A stretch of 34,417 bases of DNA from assembly GCF_000383615.1 (NCBI RefSeq), contig NZ_KB911623.1:1-34417 (forward strand), in the 5' to 3' direction. The translations under genes were made by a program, and so were the position numbers. Positions 17,508 to 25,283 of the stretch are shown here, piece after piece (the stretch's first letter is position 1; the number at the start of each line of letters is the position of its first letter). The DNA is from Streptomyces canus 299MFChir4.1 (lineage in GTDB: Bacteria > Actinomycetota > Actinomycetes > Streptomycetales > Streptomycetaceae). Below the pieces are notes generated by a model, which worked only from the letters and a program-made list of their open reading frames with translations, did not search any database and was not told the DNA's origin.

Positions 17508-20165
17508 TCAGGTGTCGAGTGTGAATAGGCGACTGACCAACTCCGGGTAGGCGAGACCTGCTTCGGCGAGAATCTTCCTGAGAGCTTCCGGCGGGCCCTT
17601 CTGCAGCGGGGCCGGGGAACCGACGCGGCCGGGTACCGCGGAAAGGTCGCCGCCGCTGAACCGTGATTCCGGTGTGGCAGGGGGGCGTACCTGGTAGGTG
17701 AACCAGACGCGTGCCGGGGGATTCAGCAGGACCAGGTAGGGGTCCGCCCATGCCATGAAGGCCCAGCGGTTCTTGCTGCGGGCTCGCACGAGCACGCCGT
17801 CGGCGTGGTGCCGCCCGAGTCGTTCGGCCGCCTTGGCCACGACCGGAAGCGGATTGCCGAAGGAGCCCGTGATCTCCCAGAGCCCGTCCTCGCACGCGAC
17901 CGACCAGCCGGCTGCGGTCAGCCCCTCTATCGCCTCCGCGTAGGGGTCGTCTTCCTGCGCCAGAGCGATGAGTCTGTCCACCTCGCTCCAGGGCGCGACG
18001 CGGGCGAGCGCCCGCTCCGGCGGGATCATCAGGTCCTCCGCCTCGGCGGGCTCGGCACGCGCGATCATCGCCTTGCCGCCGTGCCAGGCGCGGGCCGCGA
18101 GTACGTCGTGCTCGCCGCCGCCGGTGAAGGTGGCGTCCTGAACGAGCAGTGTCATCACCACGGCCGCCACCGCGTCCAGCCGTCGCCGGGTCTCGGGCGG
18201 AGCATCGTGGTCCGCCTCGCCCGCCAGGTCTTCGGAACGGAGTGCTTCGAGGAGGCGGCTGAGTCCGTCGCGCCAGCTCTGGTCTTGCTCGTCCCAGACT
18301 CCGGCGGCCAGAAGCTGGACGTACAGGTTGGCCACGAGCAGCCGGACCGGAACCGGTGCTGCGGCCGAACCGTCAGGGCCCGTGAGCGCCGCGACCCAGC
18401 GCTGGGCCCAGGCGCGACAACGGGCACGCTGCTCTGGCGCGACGTACGGGGCGAGCGGCTCGCTCGTTGTGGGGAGGTCCACCTCCTCCGTCTCGTCCTC
18501 GTGCTCCTCGTCGTCCTCCTCCCGCAGGCCAAGGGTGACCGCTGACACGATCCACCGGGACGAGGGTGCCTGCGGCAGGTCGAGCGGCGAGGTGCCGAAC
18601 GCCAGATCCGTCAACGGCGCCCCGATCATCCGGCGGCAGTCGGCGAGGTAGGCGTCCCAGCGGTCGACGCCACTCGATGTCACCGAGCCCGTTGTCGTGT
18701 CTCCCGCCGGACTCACCCGGGGAGCGGACGTTCCGGCGGTGAGTTCGCGCAGGCGCAGCACATCGGTTTCGAAACGGCGTGCGGCACGCTCGTCGGCGAA
18801 CAGGGTCTGCGCTGTGTAGTCGTATCTCAGGCGGGGACCGCTGTCGGCGCTGTGGCGCCGTGCGCAGTGCACGGGGCTGTACACAAAGACGACGGCGGAT
18901 TCGGCGGTGGTGCCGTCAGGACGGGCGCACGTGGCGCGAACCGCCGCACCAGGAACCTCGGGCAGCGGGAAGGAGCAGGCCGCCGCCCCGGCCGGAATGG
19001 TTCCGGTCCGTGTCCAGGAACCCGGTGAACCGTCCGGAGACGTGCTGATCACCACGGGCAGGAGTTGGGGGTGCGCCAGAGAGACGTGCAGACCTTCGCT
19101 GTCCGTCTTCGCGCCCAGCAGGACGAGCGTGTGACCGGTGGACTCGAAGGGCCGGATGGTGCGGCCCGTCAGGCTCGCGAGTGAGGTGATGCGCCCCTGT
19201 TCGGGAAGCAGCGGCGCGGTGTCGGCGGCAAGTACGGCGAGCTCGCAGTTGCCGCCGTCCCGGGTGCTGGTGCACAGCGCGGCGCGGGTCAGATTCGGGC
19301 TCCCGGTGAGAGCGAATCGGCGACCGCCGGCCTGCCACTCGACGAATTTGCCGTGCCGCATCCGAGTCTCCTCGAGGAAACGGATCTGCGCGTCGAAGCC
19401 GCCGAGTGCCCTCTTGATCGCTCCGGCGTCGTAGCTCGACCAGCGAGGCTGGAGCCCGAGGACGGTGCGGCGGGGTGTCAGACGGCCGAGCAGCCCGCTG
19501 AGGGCATGACCGGCCTCGTCGACGAACGGGGCGTATGCGTGCAGTTCGTCGACAGGACCGAGCGGCAGTTGGTCCAGCAGACTCTCCTGGAGGTTGTGCA
19601 GAAGCCGGGCACCGGTTTCCGGTCCGGCCGGGGCGTTGACATGCCGCTCGGTCAAAAGGGCAGCCAGTTCCGCCAGATGACTCGCCGACCAGGGGGCCAG
19701 TTCCACGGCGGAGGGCAGTGCCTCCAGCCAGTCGGCGAGGTCGGCCAGGAGTGCGTGGGAGTCGTCGTCCTCGGTTTCCACCACCGTCCACAGCTCGTCG
19801 TTGGCGCCCCAGCCGGACAGCGTCGGGTTTCCCGAACCCACTGCGACCCGGCAGGCATGTTCTCCGATCAGAAGGACGACCTTGGGGTGGAACGCACGCT
19901 GGCAGGCGGCCAGGCCGTGCAGGTAACTGCGGCCGGCCATGCGCACATCGACCGGGTCGTACAGCCCTTGGGCCGCATCACCGATCACCGCGGTGCGGGC
20001 ACCCAAGCCACGGGCGACGGGTACGGCGACCTTCTCCAGGAAGGGGAGATCGACTGTGAAACCGAGGAAGAGTGCTTCGTGCAGCGCTTGCTGATCGCTG
20101 CGTTCGCTCCACTCTCTCAGCAGCGTGACGGGGGATGCGAACCGGGTGTGCTGTGCCGCGCTCAT
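17508..20165 (-). CDS. Large protein with a phospholipase D-like (HxK..N) nuclease fold
   Basis: An 885-aa protein. The N-terminal third has two PLD-type motifs with equal internal spacing. His93-x-Lys95 with Asn113 lies in FHPKVVLLIGEHACRVAVGS followed by GNPTLSGWG, and His271-x-Lys273 with Asn291 lies in HGKFVEW followed by TGSPNLTRAAL. Two such motifs form one active site in PLD-superfamily nucleases and phosphodiesterases. Residues 300-460 look beta-rich. The C-terminal half is helical with an acidic stretch (LREEDDEEHEDETEEVD, about 550-566) and no motif I recognise. It has no signal peptide, so it is probably cytoplasmic. Its ATG overlaps the stop of the upstream gene by 4 nt, so the two proteins are coupled. 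PLD domains of this form occur in restriction and phage-defence proteins. Nuclease function is likely but the target is unknown. Confidence 0.8.
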   Translation of the reverse strand: MSAAQHTRFASPVTLLREWSERSDQQALHEALFLGFTVDLPFLEKVAVPVARGLGARTAVIGDAAQGLYDPVDVRMAGRSYLHGLAACQRAFHPKVVLLIGEHACRVAVGSGNPTLSGWGANDELWTVVETEDDDSHALLADLADWLEALPSAVELAPWSASHLAELAALLTERHVNAPAGPETGARLLHNLQESLLDQLPLGPVDELHAYAPFVDEAGHALSGLLGRLTPRRTVLGLQPRWSSYDAGAIKRALGGFDAQIRFLEETRMRHGKFVEWQAGGRRFALTGSPNLTRAALCTSTRDGGNCELAVLAADTAPLLPEQGRITSLASLTGRTIRPFESTGHTLVLLGAKTDSEGLHVSLAHPQLLPVVISTSPDGSPGSWTRTGTIPAGAAACSFPLPEVPGAAVRATCARPDGTTAESAVVFVYSPVHCARRHSADSGPRLRYDYTAQTLFADERAARRFETDVLRLRELTAGTSAPRVSPAGDTTTGSVTSSGVDRWDAYLADCRRMIGAPLTDLAFGTSPLDLPQAPSSRWIVSAVTLGLREEDDEEHEDETEEVDLPTTSEPLAPYVAPEQRARCRAWAQRWVAALTGPDGSAAAPVPVRLLVANLYVQLLAAGVWDEQDQSWRDGLSRLLEALRSEDLAGEADHDAPPETRRRLDAVAAVVMTLLVQDATFTGGGEHDVLAARAWHGGKAMIARAEPAEAEDLMIPPERALARVAPWSEVDRLIALAQEDDPYAEAIEGLTAAGWSVACEDGLWEITGSFGNPLPVVAKAAERLGRHHADGVLVRARSKNRWAFMAWADPYLVLLNPPARVWFTYQVRPPATPESRFSGGDLSAVPGRVGSPAPLQKGPPEALRKILAEAGLAYPELVSRLFTLDT

Positions 20166-21700
20166 GGGTTTGTCTCCAGGATTCGCCGTCCCTCCGCGGT
20201 GACGGTGTGGCAGTTGTCGCGGATCGCGAAAAGCCCCAGCTGCGCTGCTAGGGAGCCCAGTTGGGGGACGCGGGTGCCGATGTCGGAGTCCCCTTCGTCA
20301 CCGGTCTTGAAATAACGCTCGTTGCGAAGGTGCAGACGGGAGAAGATCTTCAGCCCGCCGGTCGCGGGGTCGGTGCGCAGCTTCGCCAGGGCGACTCTGC
20401 GGGACTGGGCGAGCATGTCGTCCACCAGCCGGGCGGCCAGGTCGCGGACCGGCCGGTCGGCGTAGTCGTCGATGAGGCCGTCGACCCACGTCGGGTCGAG
20501 GAACTCGGCCCAGCGCCGCTGACGACCCAGGAAGACGGCCCGTACGTCGTCTGGAAGATGACCCTCCCGGGAGCGCAGCGCACCCACCATCAGGAGCAGC
20601 ACATTGGTCATCGGGGCCTCGGCACCCTGCGTCAGGAGGTGCCGTTCGACCGGCAACAACTGACCTGCCGCGTTCTTGAGCGGAGGCAGTTCGTCCAGGA
20701 CCCGCCGTACATTCGCATCCGGGGCCTGTTGCGCCAGCCAGTCCCGTAGTTCCTCGGCCGACCGGTCGGCCTCGCCGTCCTTGGAGCCGACACCGGCAAC
20801 CAGTGCCGCCCACAGCCGACGCCAGGCGCCGACGGAGTAATGACGCAGCAGCACTCCCCGCCAACCGGCCGTCTCGGGAATCGCCGCCAGAACGGGATCC
20901 GTTGTCGCCTCGCCACCGAAGGCCACCGCGGAGCGCAGCGTCTCCTGATACCCGTCGCCCTCATGACCGTGGAGATCGATCGCCCGGCCGAGGATACGGA
21001 GGGTCGCACGCCGAGTGCGGTCGGACGCCTCCCAGTCCCCCTGCGCATGGGATCCTCCACCGCGAGTTGCGGTCAGCACGTCCGTCAGCCATTCCCGCTC
21101 GGCCGGACACGGGACGCCAAGAGCCGCCTGCCCCGCTGTCTCCAGGTCGGCGAAGGACACGACGTCCCGCGCCGCGAGTGACAGCAGAGGTGCGAAGAGC
21201 TCCTTGACCGCGGGAGGGCACGGGTGCCGGCCGGGTCTGAGCACTCCGTCCCGGACGTCCAAGGTGCCGAGCACCGTGGCGGGTCCGCCGTACTGGTCCC
21301 AAAAGCCCCAGCGGCGGGGTGAGTACGACTGGCTCAGCTGCTCCTCGTCGGCGGCTCGTGCCAGTTCCAGTTCCTCTGCGCAGAAACGCCGCACTCGATC
21401 GACCCCGTGGGCAAGCCATGCCGGATCTGTCTCCGTGTGGTGCTGGAGCGCCGCCAGGAGGACCTCGCTGCGGCGGACCGCCCGGCGGCACGCGGTGATG
21501 TCCCACGCGTTCCGCTCCGCGTGCGCCGCGATCGCCGCGTACAGGGAGTGATAGCGGATGTAGCGGGTCACTGTGGACACTCCGGGTACCAACCGGTCCA
21601 CCGCCCGCATCACCGGGCCCTCCACCGCCAGGGGATAGCGCCCGGACCGCACGCCCAATCCCTCGAGTGCCCATGCCGGTCCACGGACATCCGCTGTCAC
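20162..21700 (-). CDS. Unrecognised 512-aa protein coupled to the PLD gene
   Basis: I do not recognise a family. The protein is predicted mostly helical. It has conserved-looking blocks such as RYIRYHSLYAAIAAHAE, ERNAWDITACRRAVRRSEVL, GFWDQYGGPATVLGTLDVRDG, GWRGVLLRHYSVGAWRRLWA, and LKIFSRLHLRNERYFKTGDE. The last 45 residues (LGSLAAQLGLFAIRDNCHTV then TAEGRRILE) resemble a winged-helix unit ending in the common T-x-EGRRIL pattern. It has no membrane segment. The start is taken as GTG at 21700 (VTADVRG), with AAGGGG 6 bp upstream. The frame continues upstream to 21922 but loses protein-like character. It is the first gene of a two-gene operon with a 4-nt overlap (ATGA) into the PLD gene, so it probably works with that nuclease. 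Confidence 0.75.
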   Translation of the reverse strand: MTADVRGPAWALEGLGVRSGRYPLAVEGPVMRAVDRLVPGVSTVTRYIRYHSLYAAIAAHAERNAWDITACRRAVRRSEVLLAALQHHTETDPAWLAHGVDRVRRFCAEELELARAADEEQLSQSYSPRRWGFWDQYGGPATVLGTLDVRDGVLRPGRHPCPPAVKELFAPLLSLAARDVVSFADLETAGQAALGVPCPAEREWLTDVLTATRGGGSHAQGDWEASDRTRRATLRILGRAIDLHGHEGDGYQETLRSAVAFGGEATTDPVLAAIPETAGWRGVLLRHYSVGAWRRLWAALVAGVGSKDGEADRSAEELRDWLAQQAPDANVRRVLDELPPLKNAAGQLLPVERHLLTQGAEAPMTNVLLLMVGALRSREGHLPDDVRAVFLGRQRRWAEFLDPTWVDGLIDDYADRPVRDLAARLVDDMLAQSRRVALAKLRTDPATGGLKIFSRLHLRNERYFKTGDEGDSDIGTRVPQLGSLAAQLGLFAIRDNCHTVTAEGRRILETNP

Positions 21701-22287
21701 TTGCCACCCCTTGTTGGCTGCCGGAGCGTTGCATCGGCAGGAGCTACCTGACCCTGCCTCAGAATAGATGCTGGTTTCGGACGAGAGGCCGGCACCGGCG
21801 ACTGGATTCGGGAAGGTGCCGGGACGCGCCCGATCTCGCCTCAAGGCCGTCCGCGACTTGGCTGTCGGCAACGTCCGAGTCGAGTTCGGTGCTGACGCAG
21901 GAGGTCGATTCACGAACCCCATGGGGCCGTGACGACAGACAGTGCATCACCGGGCTCCGCTATGCCGTCTACATCCAGGGCGGTTGCAATTCCCGGATCC
22001 CAGATGTCCTGTGGGAGCGCTGTGGTGAGGGCGACTTTGAGGTTGCTACGCGGCCGCCGGAGGTCCGCGATCTATCGCAGCGTGCGATTCCCGCGTGCCC
22101 AATGGGTCTCGTCGGCCCGCACCACGCGCCACCGGTCCCGGCCGGCATTGCAGGTGAGGGGCGCCGTCCCTCCGTTGGGAGATCGTCAGTTCACCGGGAG
22201 ACAGAGCCCGTAGCTGCATACACGAGGTTCCTGCCGTTCTTGTCGGACGTCAGCCGTAGGCTGTTGTGGGAGAACAAGGGGGAGACG
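21701..22287. other. 587-bp divergent intergenic region of the island
   Basis: It separates the minus-strand PLD operon from the plus-strand gene at 22288. It is less GC-rich than the flanks. A short palindrome GCGAT-CT-ATCGC is at 22067-22078. TAGGCT at 22257-22262 could be a -10 element for the 22288 gene, but no well-spaced -35 is visible. No full gene is supported. Confidence 0.5.
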
Positions 22288-23595
22288 ATGACTGGCGATC
22301 GCAAGGCACTCGTTCCGGTGTGGACGCTGGCGACCGGTGATGTCCGGGTGCCGGCATTGGCCGGAGACGAGCCGATGACGGCTGCGCGCCTGGCTGAACT
22401 GCGCGGCGTGCTGGCCGCCCTGGCCGACGCGCCGATCGCCACACTCGAGGTGCATCCGCTGCCCGACAAGCTCGACCGCAGCCGAGGTATCCCGCTCGAT
22501 GCCGCGAGTCCCCTGGCGCAGCACCTGTCACAGTTCATCACGCAGTCGACGCGAAGTTCCCTTACGGCGGCCAGGGCGACCGCTGCTGGCGAAAACCTGT
22601 ATCGCATGGTGGTTCCGGCGAAGGTCGCCGCCCAGTTCGGTCAGGGCGTCGTTCGCCCGATGGCGTCGAAGGCGGCGGCCGGTGGCATCCACAGCGCACT
22701 TATGAACTCGACGGGCATCGCCGCCAATGCGACGTTCGTGCCCGTCGGTAAAGCGGCGGCAGCAGGCGCGGTCGGCGGAGCCGGTGCGACAGCCGGCGTC
22801 GCGGCCGCCGGCAGCGCGGCGCTCACCGTGGCCGCGCCGCTCGTGCTCATGGCCGTAGCGGTGGGCGTGAGCGCGCATGCCGACTACAAGCGCCAGCAGG
22901 CTATCGAACACATCACAGAACTGCTGGAGCAGCTGCACGAACAGAAGCTCGAACAGGAGCACAGCGAACTCGACGGCTGCCGCGACGCCATCGACAAAGC
23001 CACCGCCATTCTGCTCGACCAGGGCAAGCTCGGAGTCTCCCTGGGACTGGACTCGGCAGTGCACGCCATCAACACGGCGCTGGGCGCCGCTGACCGCCGC
23101 CTTGCCCGGTGGCAGAGCGCACTCGACAGGCTGCCCGAGGGCAAGTCCGTCGAGATCAGCACGCTGGCCAAGTCGTTCCCCGGCGTCGACGAGCCTGGCG
23201 GCATGTTCCGCGCCCACCTCGAACTCGCTGCCCTGGCCATTGCGCTGAAGCGGCGGGTCGTCGTCCTTCAGGCTGTCGAGCATGCCCAGGACAACCCTGA
23301 CAACTTGTTCGAGAACTTCACCCGCGAGCTCAAGCGCGACCAGCAGCGCCTCGACGAACTGGAGTCGAGCATTGCGGGTGTCCTGGCGCGCTTGTCGGCG
23401 CTGGAGCTGGCAGGTCCGCAAGGTCTGCGGCCCGTCTTCACGACCGGTGAAGTCGATCGCCTGATGCGCGCGGCAAACCGGATTCGCAAGCTGGGCGACG
23501 ACGTCATGGTCGACAGCCGCACGACAGACGTGGCGATTGAGATTGCCCGCAACAAGGACGGCTCGGTGGTCGTGTTCCCTGCGCTGTCCGCGTAG
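22288..23595 (+). CDS. Unrecognised protein with a central Ala/Gly-rich membrane segment and coiled coils
   Basis: A 435-aa protein of no family known to me. A long Ala/Gly-rich hydrophobic stretch lies at about residues 152-195 (VGKAAAAGAVGGAGATAG through LTVAAPLVLMAVAVGVSAHA). It could make two transmembrane helices with a glycine-zipper character. It is followed by a charged helix likely to form a coiled coil (AIEHITELLEQLHEQKLEQE, about 203-222). A second helical region at about 335-385 includes FTRELKRDQQRLDELESSI. The start ATG at 22288 has GGGGGAG 4 bp upstream. It is divergent from the PLD operon in the same repeat-bounded segment. The layout is compatible with a membrane-acting effector, a scaffold or a phage-like structural protein. 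Function remains open. Confidence 0.75.
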   Translation: MTGDRKALVPVWTLATGDVRVPALAGDEPMTAARLAELRGVLAALADAPIATLEVHPLPDKLDRSRGIPLDAASPLAQHLSQFITQSTRSSLTAARATAAGENLYRMVVPAKVAAQFGQGVVRPMASKAAAGGIHSALMNSTGIAANATFVPVGKAAAAGAVGGAGATAGVAAAGSAALTVAAPLVLMAVAVGVSAHADYKRQQAIEHITELLEQLHEQKLEQEHSELDGCRDAIDKATAILLDQGKLGVSLGLDSAVHAINTALGAADRRLARWQSALDRLPEGKSVEISTLAKSFPGVDEPGGMFRAHLELAALAIALKRRVVVLQAVEHAQDNPDNLFENFTRELKRDQQRLDELESSIAGVLARLSALELAGPQGLRPVFTTGEVDRLMRAANRIRKLGDDVMVDSRTTDVAIEIARNKDGSVVVFPALSA

Positions 23596-23773
23596 GTGTA
23601 GGCGAACTCGCACTCACGTGGTGCGGGGTTGCCCGAAACCTCGAACGCGATGTTGGCCTACGGCCACGCGGTCGACGTAATTGAGGGTGACGCTGGTCAT
23701 GCGACCGGATAGCTTGGTCCAAGATGCAATCGGGCATGGGGCTCTCCAGTTCAAGGGAACTCGTGAACGTCCT

Positions 23774-23786
23774 ACCAGTGAGACCC
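23774..23786 (+). repeat. Putative attR: second copy of the tRNA-end 13-mer
   Basis: ACCAGTGAGACCC is identical to 17137-17149. It is fused directly to a terminator hairpin, as expected if the bases downstream of the tRNA were moved here by integration. A TTCAAG at 23750-23755 echoes the T loop, but its spacing differs by 5 nt from the tRNA and may be chance. Confidence 0.5.
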
Positions 23787-23806
23787 CACTTCATGTGGGG
23801 TCTTTC
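23781..23806 (+). terminator. Intrinsic terminator at the right island edge
   Basis: A perfect 9-bp stem AGACCCCAC / GTGGGGTCT with loop TTCAT, followed by TTT. It is the best classical terminator in the window. It overlaps the second copy of the 13-bp repeat and may be the ancestral terminator of tRNA-Leu. Confidence 0.85.
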
Positions 23807-23875
23807 GCGTTGCGGCCCACCGGGCGCCCCTAATTCGGTTGACGCGGACCGCCCGGCAGGGGCTGAATACCCGGC

Positions 23876-24982
23876 ATGGCCGACATCCAGGGCACGTACG
23901 ACGACCTGTTCTCCGCCGTCCCCACCAAGCTGGCGGCGCTGCTGGACGAGGGGGATGCCGGCGGCTGCGTGGCCGTCTTCGTGGACGGCGAACCGGTGGT
24001 GGACGTCTGGGGCGGCTTCGCCGACGCCGGCCGGACGGCCCCGTGGGAGCGGGACACGATCACCAACGTGTTCTCCACGACCAAGACGATGACGGCGCTG
24101 TGCGCGCTGATCCTCGCCGACCGCGGCGATCTCGACCTGGACGCCCCCGTCGCCCGGTACTGGCCGGAGTTCGCCGCCGGGGGCAAGGACAAGGTGCTGG
24201 TACGGCACCTGCTGTCGCACACCGCCGGCCTGCCGCACTGGGAGGGCCCGGTCGAGGAGCTCTACGACTGGTCGGCCGCCACCGCCCGCCTCGCCGCCCA
24301 GCCGCTCCTCTGGGAGCCCGGCACCGCGGCCGGCTACCACTCGCTCACCCAGGGCTTCCTGGTCGGCGAGGTCGTGCGCAGGATCACCGGCCGCACGATC
24401 GGCGCGTTCCTCGCCGAGGACGTCACCGGCCCCCTCGGCGCCGACTTCCACATCGGACTCGCCGCCGAACACGACCACCGGGTCGCCCGTACCCTCCCGC
24501 CGCCCGGCCGGGACGAGAACTACACCGCGGGCGCCCCCGGGCCCGACGCGACACCCTCCGCGGGGACCGCGATGCGCGTCAGCGACGCCAACAGCGTCGC
24601 GTGGCGGCGCTCCCAGATCCCCGCCGCGAGCGGGTTCGGCAACGCCCGCTCGGTCGCGCTCGTGCAGTCCGCGCTCGCCTGCGCAGGGACGGTCGGGGGA
24701 GTCCGGCTGCTGTCGGCGGCGGGAGCCGAACGCGCCCGCGAGGAGCAATTCAGCGGCGAGGACCGCGTGATCGGCATGACACAGCGGTACGGCCTCGGCT
24801 TCGGCCTCTTCGGGACCTCCTTCGGCTGGGGCGGCTGGGGCGGCTCCCTGGTGGTGATCGACCCCGAGGCCCGCATGGTGGTCGCCTACGCCACCGACCA
24901 GATGCGTGAACCCGCCGAGGACACCCGTGGCATGGACCTCGTCATGTCCGCCTACGACGGCCTCCAGGGCCTGCGCCGCTGA
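23876..24982 (+). CDS. Serine hydrolase, family VIII esterase / class C beta-lactamase-like
   Basis: A 368-aa penicillin-binding-protein-like hydrolase. The nucleophile motif is Ser67-Thr-Thr-Lys70 (VFSTTKTMTALCAL), and the second motif is Tyr154-His-Ser in AGYHSLTQGF. HLLSHTAGLP is the usual block between them. The C-terminal GWGGWGGS is the tryptophan-glycine motif typical of EstB-type esterases, in place of KTG. There is no signal peptide, so it is likely cytoplasmic and more probably an esterase or amidase than a secreted beta-lactamase. The start ATG at 23876 lacks a strong ribosome binding site. It is monocistronic, downstream of the island edge. Confidence 0.88.
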   Translation: MADIQGTYDDLFSAVPTKLAALLDEGDAGGCVAVFVDGEPVVDVWGGFADAGRTAPWERDTITNVFSTTKTMTALCALILADRGDLDLDAPVARYWPEFAAGGKDKVLVRHLLSHTAGLPHWEGPVEELYDWSAATARLAAQPLLWEPGTAAGYHSLTQGFLVGEVVRRITGRTIGAFLAEDVTGPLGADFHIGLAAEHDHRVARTLPPPGRDENYTAGAPGPDATPSAGTAMRVSDANSVAWRRSQIPAASGFGNARSVALVQSALACAGTVGGVRLLSAAGAERAREEQFSGEDRVIGMTQRYGLGFGLFGTSFGWGGWGGSLVVIDPEARMVVAYATDQMREPAEDTRGMDLVMSAYDGLQGLRR

Positions 24983-25030
24983 CCGCGGAAAACCCCGTGC
25001 GCCGAGCCGGGCCGGCTCCCTACACTCGCC

Positions 25031-25181
25031 ATGACCAGGGACGACGAGTGAGGGGAGTACGGCCATGTGCGTGCGCGCAGCTGTCGCCGTTCCCCGGACG
25101 TCGTACGACGTGATCCTCGTGTCCTGGACCCGCCGGTGCCCGCTGCGCGGCCGGCACCGGATGCCCGCGACGACTGTCTGA
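25031..25181 (+). other. Two tiny ORFs ahead of the EF-G-like gene (possible leader peptides)
   Basis: In the 300-bp gap before 25284 there is a 6-codon ORF (25031-25051, MTRDDE), which starts 4 nt after a TACACT -10-like hexamer and could be leaderless. A 38-codon ORF follows (25065-25181; begins MCVRAAVAVPRTSYD) with GAGGGGAG 8 bp upstream. Translation-factor GTPases of the ribosomal-protection type are often controlled by leader-peptide attenuation. Expression of either ORF is unproven. Confidence 0.35.
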
Positions 25182-25283
25182 ACGGTCGAGTACCGCCGCA
25201 GCACGCCTATGTGACGTGCCGTCATGTCGTCGTACGGGCCATCGCGCAGCCCTGTCATCACAGCACCTGAAAGGCCATGGGCC

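Larger units (their letters stand above)
17137..23786. mobile_element. Possible small genomic island at tRNA-Leu(GAG)
   Basis: The segment between the two copies of ACCAGTGAGACCC contains three genes of unknown function, two of them a coupled operon. Codon usage appears less GC-extreme than in the flanking metabolic genes (judged by eye), and the intergenic stretches are longer. The right repeat is joined to a good terminator hairpin (23781-23806) that could be the original tRNA terminator displaced by the insertion. No integrase, excisionase or transposase gene was found, so the element would be a remnant or mobilised in trans. The direct repeat is observed; the island is inferred. Confidence 0.45.

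Noticed and set aside
22083..22180. A minus-strand stretch reading WRVVRADETHWARGN before a stop
   Set aside because: It looks protein-like but is under 40 codons between stops and I cannot assign it to a transposase or other family; possible gene debris only.
23748..23761. AGTTC-AAGG-GAACT hairpin and TTCAAG match to the tRNA T loop as an extended attR
   Set aside because: Spacing to the 13-bp repeat is 5 nt longer than in the tRNA and intervening bases do not match, so only the 13-mer is claimed.
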